Below are positions 1-6,292 of a stretch of 14,758 nucleotides of DNA, in pieces (the stretch's first letter is position 1; each line of letters opens with the position of its first letter). Below the pieces are notes generated by a model. That model did no database searches, was not told the origin of the DNA, and saw nothing but the letters and a program-made list of their open reading frames with translations. The translations under genes were made by a program, and so were the position numbers. The DNA comes from Acidimicrobiia bacterium (GTDB taxonomy: Bacteria > Actinomycetota > Acidimicrobiia > Spongiisociales > ZC4RG35): positions 1 through 14,758 of the forward strand of contig WHTL01000059.1 in NCBI GenBank assembly GCA_009377735.1, given 5' to 3'.

Positions 1-33
1 CTTCACCCGGAGAGCGTGGTGGTTTAGGGATCA

Positions 34-1110
34 CTATGAGTCCGTTGAGTCGGCCAGGGATGAGCCGGCTCGACGGGCCTCCTCGTGGGGTGCGGAGAGA
101 CCGCGCTCACCCAACTCCACATATCGGTTGAAGTGGTGTCCGACCTCGTCGGTGGCCCGTCCCGCGACCAGATAGACGGGACGACCGGTGGCGCGTCTCA
201 GGACCACGACAGGTACCTTGCCCTCCAAGGTGGAGGCGTCGGCACTTCCTTCGCCGGTGATCACAATGTCGGCATCACTCAGATGGGCGTCGAGTTTGAT
301 CTCGTCGGCCACCAGATCGGCGCCACCCACCACCTCGGCGCCAAGCCAGGCCATGGCCCCAAATCCGAGACCTCCGGCCGCTCCGGCGCCTCGGGCGTCG
401 CGCCAAGGTCCTCCCGGCAGATCCCTCTCGACGACATCTGCGATTTGTCTGAGCCCGGCTTCGAGAACTTCGATGTCTGAGCTGGTCGCGCCCTTCTGGG
501 GACCAAAGAGACTGGCTGCACCTCGTGGTCCGAGGAGGGGGCTGTCGACGTCGGATGCCAGACGGACTCGTTCTAAACCAATGGACGGAATCGGTGAGGT
601 AGATGTCATGTCGAGAAGCCACCGTGGTGCCGGGCCCTGTGGACTGTCGTCGTTGATTCCGAAGTTTGCTCCCAAGGCACGGGCCATACCCACACCGCCG
701 TCGACCGTTCCCGAACCTCCCAAACCGATTAGAACGTCGGTGATACCAAAGTTGGCGACGGCCGCCAGGAGTATTCCCAAACCCGAGGTGTCTCCATCGA
801 GGGGGGAGCGGCGCTCCGAGAGATGCAGGCCGCACACGGAGGCGGCCTCGATGACTGCGAGGCTGTCATCCACCACGAGCCAGTCGGCTTCGATCTCCTC
901 GCCATACTGGCTGACGGCAGTGCTGGTGTGCCGGACGGCATTGCCGGCGCTTGCCAGGGCATCCACCGTCCCGGGTCCGCCGTCGGCCATAGGAATCACC
1001 ACCACTTCGTCGCTCTTCCGTACCGATAGCCAGCCATCGGCGATGGCTTCCCCCGCCTCCTGGGATGTCATGGTGCCGGCGAACTTGTCGACCGCGATCA
1101 CGATCTTCAT
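34..1110 (-). CDS. Type-1 glycerate kinase (GarK/GlxK family), divergent
   Basis: This protein of 358 residues should phosphorylate D-glycerate with ATP in the cytosol, feeding glycerate into lower glycolysis. The start at MKIVIAVDKF is chosen because family members begin with this strand; an upstream in-frame extension to 1281 has no family-like sequence. Family motifs visible are DKFAGTMTS (8-16), ADGG-GTVDAL (42-52), GLGGSGTVDGG (129-139), the LFGPQKGA segment (201-208) and VITGEG..D.STL.GK (283-298). Oddities: the usual DGGEGT reads DGGPGT, with Glu replaced by Pro at 46, and the usual TGEGR.D.QT reads TGEGSADAST, losing the Arg and Gln. Length is slightly below the usual 375-380. It lies 176 nt downstream of the carboxylase gene on the same strand, so co-transcription is possible. 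The upstream -10-like TACGAC is weak. Family assignment is firm; substrate is inferred. Confidence 0.88.
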   Translation of the reverse strand: MKIVIAVDKFAGTMTSQEAGEAIADGWLSVRKSDEVVVIPMADGGPGTVDALASAGNAVRHTSTAVSQYGEEIEADWLVVDDSLAVIEAASVCGLHLSERRSPLDGDTSGLGILLAAVANFGITDVLIGLGGSGTVDGGVGMARALGANFGINDDSPQGPAPRWLLDMTSTSPIPSIGLERVRLASDVDSPLLGPRGAASLFGPQKGATSSDIEVLEAGLRQIADVVERDLPGGPWRDARGAGAAGGLGFGAMAWLGAEVVGGADLVADEIKLDAHLSDADIVITGEGSADASTLEGKVPVVVLRRATGRPVYLVAGRATDEVGHHFNRYVELGERGLSAPHEEARRAGSSLADSTDS

Positions 1111-1120
1111 CGATGGAGTC

Positions 1121-1290
1121 GTAGGACGGTGTTGAATGATGCCGTTGTTCGGATCTCCGGCCAGGCGCGCCGCTGGCAAGGACGCAGGATGAAGACGCAC
1201 CCTTTGCGGTGCTTCAAGGCCGAGGACGCAGCCAGCGGTGATGACTGGTCGGAGAGATGTGTGACATGAATTGTTCAACACCGTCCTTAC
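1121..1290. repeat. 13-bp perfect inverted repeat bounding the carboxylase-kinase gap
   Basis: GGACGGTGTTGAA at 1124-1136 and its exact reverse complement TTCAACACCGTCC at 1274-1286 bracket the gap between the glycerate kinase start and the carboxylase stop. Outward, both arms continue as GTA (1121-1123) and TTAC (1287-1290), which match with a one-base indel. One arm touches the carboxylase stop codon and the other ends 13 nt from the kinase start. The 137 nt between the arms shows no gene. It could be a MITE-like remnant, paired operator sites, or a long-range mRNA stem. Confidence 0.6.
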
Positions 1291-2885
1291 ATGCGGAAGG
1301 CACCGAACTCGGCGGTGCCTTCGACTGGTGCGTTGTGGGTCGCCGATAATGCGATCCCCAGGACCGTGCGGGTGTCCCTTGGGTCGATGAGTCCGTCGTC
1401 TCGCACCCGAGAGGTCGAGAAGTAGGCCTGTTCCTCGTAGGCGATCTGCTTCTCGGTCTCGGCGCGCCTCTCCCTATCGGATTCCTCATCGAAGGGGATG
1501 CCCCGTGCCTCGGCGGCGCCACGTGCCACTATCGACATCACACCGGCGAGTTGCTCCGGTCCCATCACGGCCACCTTGTGGGTGGGATACCCGAAGACGA
1601 AACGAGGATCGAACGACCGTCCCGACATCCCGTAGTTTCCTGCACCGTAGGAGACACCGGCCATCAGCGAGATGTGGGGCACGGTGGAGTTGGCTACTGC
1701 ATTCACCATCTTCGCCCCGTCCTTGATGATGCCCTCCTGCTCGTACTTCTTGCCCACCATGTACCCGGTGGCGTTGTGGACGAAGATGATGGGCGTGTCG
1801 TAGCGGTTGCAGAGTTGGATGAACTCGGTCGACTTCTTCGCCTCCTCGGAAAAGATGACACCCCGCTGGTTGGCAATGACTCCCACGGGAAATCCGTGTA
1901 CCGATCCCCACCCGGTGAGCATCGACGTTCCGTACGTCGCCTTGTACTCCTCGAAGCGGGAGCCGTCCAGAACCCGGGCCATGATCTCCCGCTGGTCGAA
2001 GGGCACCTTGGGGTCCTCGGAGATGATCCCCAGAATGTCCTCTGGGTCGTGGATCGGCCCGTCGGATGGCTTGCTGGGGCCCGGTCCCAGCTTGGTCCAG
2101 TTGAGATGGGCGACGATATCGCGACCCATCGCTATGGCCTCGTGCTCGTCACGGGCGAAGTAATCGGAGAGTCCCGAAATCTTGGAGTGCATCTCCGCCC
2201 CACCCAACTCCTCGTCGGTGGACTCCTCCCCGGTGGCCATCTTCACGAGCGGAGGTCCACCGAGGAACACCTTCGCCTTGCCTTCTACCATCACCGAGTA
2301 GTCGCACATGCCCGGGAAGTAGGCGCCGCCGGCGGTGGAGCTCCCAAAGACGAGAGCAATGGTGGGGATGCCCTGTTTGGACATGCGAGTCAGATTGCGA
2401 AACCACTTACCCCCGGTGAGGAACACCTCGGCTTGGTCGGGAAGGTCGGCACCACCCGATTCCACCAGGTTGACCATCGGCATCCGGTTCTGCAGTGCAA
2501 TGTCCTGTGCTCGTAGTGTCTTGTAGAGCGAGAATCGGTTGAGAACACCGGCCTGGCTGGTGGGATCGTTGGCCTGGAGTACGCACTCCACTCCGTTTAT
2601 CACCCCGATGCCGGTGATGACGTTGCCTCCCAGGTTCTTGTCGGAGTCCCACCCGGCCAGGGTCGAGAACTCGAGGAACGCCGAATCGCGGTCGACCAGT
2701 AGCTCGATCCGTTCCCGGGCCAGCAGCTTCCCCCGCTTCCGATGGCGTTCGATGTACTTGTCACCGCCACCCTCGCGAGCCTGTTCCATGAGACCCTCGA
2801 ACTCCTCCAATGCTCGGAGCATCGCAGCACGGTTCGACTTGAACTGCGGAGAGTCACGATCGATCCGGGTATCCAAGACTGGCAT
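1287..2885 (-). CDS. Acyl-CoA carboxylase carboxyltransferase (beta) subunit
   Basis: This 532-residue protein is the carboxyltransferase half of a biotin-dependent acyl-CoA carboxylase (methylcrotonyl/propionyl/acetyl-CoA type). It moves carboxyl from carboxybiotin to an acyl-CoA. The N-terminal crotonase-like half carries ESGGADLPDQ (142-151) and the oxyanion-hole glycines of GSSTAGGAYFPGM (181-193). The C-terminal half carries GVSYGAGNYGMSGR (410-423) and PEQLAG (443-448). Length fits the family (510-540). The early 'LQANDPT' stretch and the NYGMSGR motif look closer to the MCC/AccD1-AccD2 group than to PccB, but I cannot fix the substrate. The start at MPVLDTRIDRDS is preferred because TACCCT lies 7 nt upstream (leaderless), and the longer ORF prefix overlaps the promoter. 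No biotin carboxylase/BCCP (alpha) gene is in the window, so its partner must be encoded elsewhere. Confidence 0.93.
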   Translation of the reverse strand: MPVLDTRIDRDSPQFKSNRAAMLRALEEFEGLMEQAREGGGDKYIERHRKRGKLLARERIELLVDRDSAFLEFSTLAGWDSDKNLGGNVITGIGVINGVECVLQANDPTSQAGVLNRFSLYKTLRAQDIALQNRMPMVNLVESGGADLPDQAEVFLTGGKWFRNLTRMSKQGIPTIALVFGSSTAGGAYFPGMCDYSVMVEGKAKVFLGGPPLVKMATGEESTDEELGGAEMHSKISGLSDYFARDEHEAIAMGRDIVAHLNWTKLGPGPSKPSDGPIHDPEDILGIISEDPKVPFDQREIMARVLDGSRFEEYKATYGTSMLTGWGSVHGFPVGVIANQRGVIFSEEAKKSTEFIQLCNRYDTPIIFVHNATGYMVGKKYEQEGIIKDGAKMVNAVANSTVPHISLMAGVSYGAGNYGMSGRSFDPRFVFGYPTHKVAVMGPEQLAGVMSIVARGAAEARGIPFDEESDRERRAETEKQIAYEEQAYFSTSRVRDDGLIDPRDTRTVLGIALSATHNAPVEGTAEFGAFRM

Positions 2886-2892
2886 GGCGAAG

Positions 2893-2898
2893 AGGGTA
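2893..2898 (-). promoter_or_regulatory. -10 box, leaderless promoter of carboxylase gene
   Basis: On the minus strand TACCCT is followed by 7 nt and then the ATG at 2885. No Shine-Dalgarno lies between, so the transcript probably starts at or next to the ATG. No clear -35 is visible. It shares a 72-bp divergent intergenic region with the MaoC gene promoter. Confidence 0.5.
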
Positions 2899-2945
2899 AT
2901 CGGGGATCGGATCGGCCCTGGTTCCGTCGGGCGGTGCCATCCCGG

Positions 2946-2951
2946 TAGATT
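2946..2951 (+). promoter_or_regulatory. -10 box, leaderless promoter of MaoC-like gene
   Basis: TAGATT is followed by 6 nt (CAACCC) and the ATG at 2958. There is no Shine-Dalgarno in the gap, which fits leaderless initiation. The -10 is 47 bp from the opposing carboxylase -10 box, so both genes could share one control region. Confidence 0.5.
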
Positions 2952-2957
2952 CAACCC

Positions 2958-3398
2958 ATGGAACGAAGCAACCTCTCAGACCTCGTCGGTCAGGAACTCG
3001 GAGTGTCGGACTGGTTCGAGATCACCCAGGACCGAATCGACGCCTTCGCCGAGTGCACCGAGGACCGGCAGTGGATCCATGTCGACCCTGAGCGTGCCGC
3101 CGATGGCCCATTCGGGGCCACGATTGCCCACGGCTACCTCACCCTCAGTCTCGTGTCGGCGGTGTTGGCACAGGTGAGACGGTCGGATGACGCAGATATG
3201 ACCGTGAACTACGGAGCGGATCGTATCAGGTTCATCTCACCGGTCCCGGTCGGTTCCCGTGTCAGGGGACGGGTCGAACTCACCAAACTGGACGAACTCG
3301 ATGACGGTGTGCTCCATCTTCTCCAGACCGTGACCATGGAGATCGAGGGCTCGGAGAAGCCAGCGATGGTGGCCGAGGTACTCACCCGGATGTACTGA
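2958..3398 (+). CDS. MaoC-like hot-dog (R)-hydratase / dehydratase
   Basis: This single-domain hot-dog protein of 146 residues belongs to the MaoC/PhaJ-like (R)-specific enoyl-CoA hydratase family. The hydratase signature is clear: FAECTEDRQWIHVDPERA (30-47) holds D36-x4-H41, the spacing of the catalytic Asp and His in PhaJ-type enzymes. It is followed by PFGATIAHGYLTLSL (51-65), and RIRFISPVPVGSRVRGRVEL (89-108) forms the usual second hot-dog motif. Length fits stand-alone bacterial members (about 140-160). The likely reaction is reversible hydration of trans-2-enoyl-CoA to (R)-3-hydroxyacyl-CoA in the cytosol. It is transcribed divergently from the acyl-CoA carboxylase gene, so a shared role in acyl-CoA breakdown or remodelling is plausible. 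The exact substrate is not readable from sequence. Confidence 0.88.
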   Translation: MERSNLSDLVGQELGVSDWFEITQDRIDAFAECTEDRQWIHVDPERAADGPFGATIAHGYLTLSLVSAVLAQVRRSDDADMTVNYGADRIRFISPVPVGSRVRGRVELTKLDELDDGVLHLLQTVTMEIEGSEKPAMVAEVLTRMY

Positions 3399-3416
3399 TC
3401 CTGCCGAATTGACCAC

Positions 3417-3442
3417 TTGACGGACTGAGAAATGGGTACGAT
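3417..3442 (+). promoter_or_regulatory. Possible promoter of the YeaQ-like gene
   Basis: TTGACG (3417-3422) and TACGAT (3437-3442) are promoter-like, but the 14-nt spacer is shorter than standard. The -10 is embedded in TGGGTACGAT, so an extended -10 or a SigB-like GGGTA (3434-3438) is an alternative. It would give a leader of about 45-50 nt, unlike the leaderless genes around it. Confidence 0.3.
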
Positions 3443-3462
3443 GGAAACGTTCGCCAATGCAT

Positions 3463-3486
3463 CCACCACAACGGTGGGGTAAGGAG
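3463..3486 (+). promoter_or_regulatory. Leader hairpin directly before a strong Shine-Dalgarno
   Basis: CCACC-ACAAC-GGTGG (3463-3477) forms a 5-bp stem three bases before AAGGAG (3481-3486), which lies 10 nt from the ATG at 3497. The SD supports that start. The hairpin could tune ribosome access, but it is short. Confidence 0.4.
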
Positions 3487-3496
3487 AGAGGACAAT

Positions 3497-3766
3497 ATGG
3501 GAATCCTATGGACCATTATCGTTGGACTGATCGTGGGCATCATCGCTCGCTTCCTGGTTCCAGGGGATGACCCTATGGGCTGGATCGCCACCATCATCCT
3601 CGGCATCGGTGGTGCCATCGTCGGTAGCTTTGTGGGAAGTCTCTTCGATGGAGAAGAGGGCGTCTCCATCGACGTCGTCAACTCCGGTTTGTGGGGTTGG
3701 ATCCTTTCCATCGTGGGTGCGGTCGTCCTGGTACTGATCTACCGCCAGGTAAAAGCCCGAACCTAA
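3497..3766 (+). CDS. GlsB/YeaQ/YmgE family (transglycosylase-associated) membrane protein
   Basis: This 89-residue integral membrane protein has three hydrophobic segments: about residues 2-20 (ILWTIIVGLIVGIIARFLV), 28-49 (GWIATIILGIGGAIVGSFVGSL) and 64-83 (GLWGWILSIVGAVVLVLIY). It ends with a short basic tail (RQVKART). The GIIARFLVPG...GW..TI.LGI.GA..G...G pattern and the size (80-90) are those of the Tagl_assoc/YeaQ family. These are small membrane proteins often linked to stress responses, but with no settled biochemical role. The start is supported by AAGGAG 10 nt upstream. It stands alone between the MaoC gene and a convergent operon, with its own likely promoter, so independent (perhaps stress) control is inferred. 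Confidence 0.87.
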   Translation: MGILWTIIVGLIVGIIARFLVPGDDPMGWIATIILGIGGAIVGSFVGSLFDGEEGVSIDVVNSGLWGWILSIVGAVVLVLIYRQVKART

Positions 3767-3799
3767 GACCAACGGGTCTCTGCGACCTGGATGAGGCTC

Positions 3800-4492
3800 T
3801 CACTGAGAGAGGCTTCGCCCACCCCCAACGACGATCACATGTCCTGTGATGTAGCCGGCACCGGCCAAAAATATGACGGTGTCGGCTATCTCGTTTGGAT
3901 CCCCCATCCGTCCCATTGGTATGGACCCGACCATCTTCTTGCGGATGTCCTCTGGGATTCCCATTGACATCTCGGTGGCGATGAGCCCGGGGGCGATGGC
4001 GTTCACCCGAACCCGCGGTGCCAGCTCCAAGGAGAGGGCCCTGGTCAATCCCACCACGCCACCCTTCGACATGGAGTAGTTGAACTGGCCGAAGTTCCCC
4101 AGATACGCCCTCGAGGCCATGTTCACGATCGACCCACCATCGACTATGACATCGGCGAGACGGGTCGTGAGTTTGAATACGGAACCTAGATTGACCTCGA
4201 TAACCGCCCCAAAGTCGTCGAGGCCCATATTGATCAAACGGGCGTCCCTGGTGATTCCGGCGTTATTGACCAGTAGATGGAGCTCTCCGCCGAGGGCTTC
4301 GAGACGTCCGGCTACCGACTCGATACCGGCGGTGGTGGTGAGGTCCGCCTGGACCGGGTCGAAGTCGGTTTCGGCAAGTTGGTCGGAGATATCGACACCG
4401 ACAACGTTGTAACCCTCGGCGAGAAGACGATCCCCAATGCTTCGTCCGATGCCACGAGCCGCACCTGTAACCACGGCGATCCGGTCACTCAT
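3800..4492 (-). CDS. Short-chain dehydrogenase/reductase (FabG-like), intact active site
   Basis: This classical SDR of 230 residues has every expected element: the cofactor motif TGAARGIG (9-16), NNAG (76-79), and a complete catalytic tetrad N101, S127 (in NMAS), Y139 and K143 (YSMSK). The C-terminal signature NAIAPGLIATEM (164-175) and ITGHVIVVGGG follow. It should oxidise or reduce a hydroxyl/keto group with NAD(P)(H). V31-D34 (VGVD) places Asp after strand beta-2, which favours NAD(H) over NADP(H). Its start overlaps the stop of the preceding gene by ATGA (4489-4492), so the two are translationally coupled. It is the last gene of the CoA-transferase operon, which suggests an acyl-CoA substrate such as a 3-hydroxyacyl-CoA. 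A longer ORF start at 4549 lies inside the upstream gene and is rejected. Confidence 0.9.
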   Translation of the reverse strand: MSDRIAVVTGAARGIGRSIGDRLLAEGYNVVGVDISDQLAETDFDPVQADLTTTAGIESVAGRLEALGGELHLLVNNAGITRDARLINMGLDDFGAVIEVNLGSVFKLTTRLADVIVDGGSIVNMASRAYLGNFGQFNYSMSKGGVVGLTRALSLELAPRVRVNAIAPGLIATEMSMGIPEDIRKKMVGSIPMGRMGDPNEIADTVIFLAGAGYITGHVIVVGGGRSLSQ

Positions 4493-4917
4493 GGCAGCGC
4501 CTTGCCGAGATGGGTTGCCCCGAGATGGACAACTTCGCCCGTGGGGCAATGGCTCTCAAGGAGTCTCTGCACCCAAACGGCTATTTGGTCGTTGCTGCTG
4601 GTGTCATCGACGGCGAGCACATTGATCGAAACGCCTGCCTTGGCCGTCTCCAGGGCGAGGGTGCGTGCGGCGGAGAGGAGACCCGTGGCGACCATGGCAC
4701 CGACGGCGCCGCGGCGTCCTAGTAGGTCGTCGTTGTGCACCACATAGACGACGGGATCGCCGCGCTCGACTGCCTGTTTGCTGAGCTGGTAGGCGGTGGT
4801 TAGCTCACGGGCACAGGCATCCCAGGAAGAGCCCTCAGGTGCGGCCTGGAACACGGTGCCATTGACCTCGCCTAGCAGCTCTCGGAGATCGTCATCGGTG
4901 CGGATCGTCTCGGTCAT
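4489..4917 (-). CDS. Half-length SDR-like protein without catalytic residues (putative pseudoenzyme)
   Basis: This 142-residue protein corresponds by eye to the C-terminal half of an SDR. The stretch from WDACARELTTAYQLSKQAV (32-50) resembles helix E of the neighbouring SDR. GAMVATGLLSAARTLALE (73-90) lines up residue by residue with its YSMSKGGVVGLTRALSLE, and VSINVLAVDD (96-105) with VRVNAIAPG. At aligned positions the catalytic Ser becomes His61, Tyr becomes Gly73 and Lys becomes Ala77. The TGxxxGxG dinucleotide motif and the first half of the Rossmann fold are absent. It cannot act alone as a dehydrogenase. Both ends overlap neighbours by ATGA, and the reading frame is intact, which argues for a maintained gene rather than decay. 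A structural or regulatory subunit of the adjacent active SDR is the most likely role (inference). Confidence 0.75.
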   Translation of the reverse strand: MTETIRTDDDLRELLGEVNGTVFQAAPEGSSWDACARELTTAYQLSKQAVERGDPVVYVVHNDDLLGRRGAVGAMVATGLLSAARTLALETAKAGVSINVLAVDDTSSNDQIAVWVQRLLESHCPTGEVVHLGATHLGKALP

Positions 4918-6104
4918 GAGGATCCAGCCTGCGGTTCGGCGATGATCTTGTCCCGGATGAGATCTTCAATCTCATCCTGGCTGGCGCCCAGCTCATCGAG
5001 GATCTCCCTCCCGTGCTGACCAAGAAGAGGAGGGGGCAGGCCGCTGCGGGATGATTCACCATCGATCTGCAGTGGGGAGCCCACCGCCCTTGTTCGTCCG
5101 GCAGCAGGGTGTTCGTACTCGTAAACCATCTCGTTGTGGGCCACCTGGGGATTGGAGAACACGTCGTCGAGGTCAAGGACCCTACCCGAAGGGAGTCCGA
5201 CATCCCGGAATAGTTCGACCCAGTGATCGGTAGGTTGCGTTACAAAGATCCGAGTCAGCTCGGCGACCAGGTCGTCCCTCGAGGCCATGCGCTCCGAGTT
5301 GGTGGGGTAGGACTCCGCCAGATCGGATCGGTCGATGGATTCACAGAGAATGCGAAAGTGTGAGTCGGAGACAATGGCGAGTGTCAGATGACCGTCGGCG
5401 GTGACGAATACCTGGTTGGGCGCTAGGAAGGGCGAGGCGGTACCTGTTCGTACCGGTTGTTGCCCGTTTGCGAAGAAGAGGGCACTCCATCCCGACTGAA
5501 CGGCCAACAAACCATCACGGAGGGCAACATCCACCCGGCGGCCGCGGTCCGGACCCACCAGCGCCGCACACACTGCGAGGGCGGTGTTGGTGGCGGCGAC
5601 GTAGTCGCCGATGGTGGTGGCGGTCTTCTGCGGGGGATCGCCGTCATGCCCGGTCAGAGAGATCATCCCCGACTCACCCTGAAAGACAACGTCTATCCCG
5701 GGACGCCCGGCATCGGGACCGGTCGATCCGAAGGCCGATACGGTGGCGTAGACGATCTCGGGCTTCATCGCCCTCACATCGTCCTCCCCGAGTCCCATTC
5801 TCTCCATCGAGCCGAGCCTGAGGTTGTGGATCAGAGCATCGGCACCCACCACGAGCCGCTGCAGCCACTGTTGAACGCGTGGGTCCTTAGGGCTGCATGC
5901 GAGACTCCTCTTTCCCCGATTTGCGGCCATGAAGAATGCCGATTCCCCACCAACGAACGGGCCGAAGCCGCGCCCGAGATCACCTGACGTTGGTTCGATC
6001 TTGACAACATCAGCCCCCAGGTCGGCGAGCAACATTCCCGCATAAGGAGCCGCGATCAGGTTCCCGAACTCCAACACTCTGATCCCATGTAGCGGCTTGT
6101 GCAT
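4914..6104 (-). CDS. Class III CoA-transferase (CaiB/BaiF family)
   Basis: This 396-residue protein is a family III (CaiB/Frc-type) CoA-transferase, which swaps CoA between an acyl-CoA donor and a carboxylic acid through an aspartyl-CoA intermediate. Visible motifs are LHGIRVLEFGNLIAAPYAGMLLADLGADVVKIEP (5-38), NRGKRSLACSPKDP (62-75), IHNLRLGSMERMGLG (92-106) and the GPDAGRPGIDVVFQGESGM region (129-147). The candidate catalytic Asp is D167 in TTIGDY, close to Asp169 of Frc/CaiB. Length is typical (about 390-420). The start MHKPLHGIRV is chosen over an upstream in-frame ATG because the family begins here and TAGCCT lies 7 nt upstream. It heads a three-gene operon with the pseudo-SDR (ATGA overlap) and the SDR, suggesting that activation of a carboxylic acid to its CoA ester precedes the dehydrogenase step. 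Confidence 0.92.
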   Translation of the reverse strand: MHKPLHGIRVLEFGNLIAAPYAGMLLADLGADVVKIEPTSGDLGRGFGPFVGGESAFFMAANRGKRSLACSPKDPRVQQWLQRLVVGADALIHNLRLGSMERMGLGEDDVRAMKPEIVYATVSAFGSTGPDAGRPGIDVVFQGESGMISLTGHDGDPPQKTATTIGDYVAATNTALAVCAALVGPDRGRRVDVALRDGLLAVQSGWSALFFANGQQPVRTGTASPFLAPNQVFVTADGHLTLAIVSDSHFRILCESIDRSDLAESYPTNSERMASRDDLVAELTRIFVTQPTDHWVELFRDVGLPSGRVLDLDDVFSNPQVAHNEMVYEYEHPAAGRTRAVGSPLQIDGESSRSGLPPPLLGQHGREILDELGASQDEIEDLIRDKIIAEPQAGSS

Positions 6105-6111
6105 CCGTCTG

Positions 6112-6117
6112 AGGCTA
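6112..6117 (-). promoter_or_regulatory. -10 box, leaderless promoter of the CoA-transferase operon
   Basis: On the minus strand TAGCCT is followed by 7 nt (CAGACGG) and the ATG at 6104. The spacing matches that at the carboxylase and proC starts, so the mRNA likely begins at the start codon. Confidence 0.5.
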
Positions 6118-6129
6118 ATTGGTCGATTC

Positions 6130-6156
6130 GGGAACGTATCAGCGAGCCCATGCGTT
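6130..6156 (+). promoter_or_regulatory. ECF-sigma-like promoter for the 28-residue ORF
   Basis: GGGAAC (6130-6135), a 17-nt spacer and CGTT (6153-6156) resemble SigE/SigW-type ECF promoters (GGAAC ... GTT). GGAACG/CGTTCC also form an inverted pair, and a further GGAAC follows at 6166-6170. Predicted transcript start is near 6164, giving a leader of about 42 nt with an SD. A similar arrangement precedes pspA. Confidence 0.4.
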
Positions 6157-6205
6157 CCTCTATTAGGAACCCGCAAGTCGGCGGGACAACGAAAGGGGTT
6201 AGAGA

Positions 6206-6292
6206 ATGTTTGGAATCAAGCGACGAAACGACCTCCTGGGCATAGCCCCAGCCGTCCTCCTGGTCCTCTACGTCCTTGCCCGCCTGATGTAA
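6206..6292 (+). CDS. 28-residue single-TM membrane peptide (small ORF)
   Basis: A short ORF encodes 28 residues: a basic N-terminus (MFGIKRRNDLLG), a hydrophobic stretch (IAPAVLLVLYVLARLM, about 13-28) and then TAA. Support for translation is AAAGGGG (6192-6198), a strong Shine-Dalgarno 7 nt before the ATG, in a region where most other promoter-proximal genes lack an SD. An ECF-like promoter lies upstream. Positive-inside topology predicts a cytoplasmic N-terminus and one membrane helix. It is divergent from the CoA-transferase operon. I do not recognise a family. Candidate roles, all inferred, are an envelope-stress microprotein or a small regulator of a membrane complex. It could also be a chance ORF, but the SD and composition argue against that. 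Confidence 0.55.
   Translation: MFGIKRRNDLLGIAPAVLLVLYVLARLM

Noticed and set aside
188..1135. 315-codon plus-strand ORF antisense to glycerate kinase
   Set aside because: Ser/Pro/Arg-rich shadow ORF; the opposite strand encodes a clear enzyme.
1111..1281. 57-residue N-terminal extension of glycerate kinase
   Set aside because: The extension spans the inverted-repeat region, has no family similarity, and the family starts at MKIVIAVDKF.
1551..2516. 321-codon plus-strand ORF antisense to the carboxylase
   Set aside because: A shadow frame of a highly conserved gene in GC-rich DNA, His/Arg/Gly-rich with no motif.
3766..3779. AGACC-AACG-GGTCT hairpin between convergent genes as a terminator
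   Set aside because: Only a 5-bp stem with no T-run on either strand, so too weak to call.
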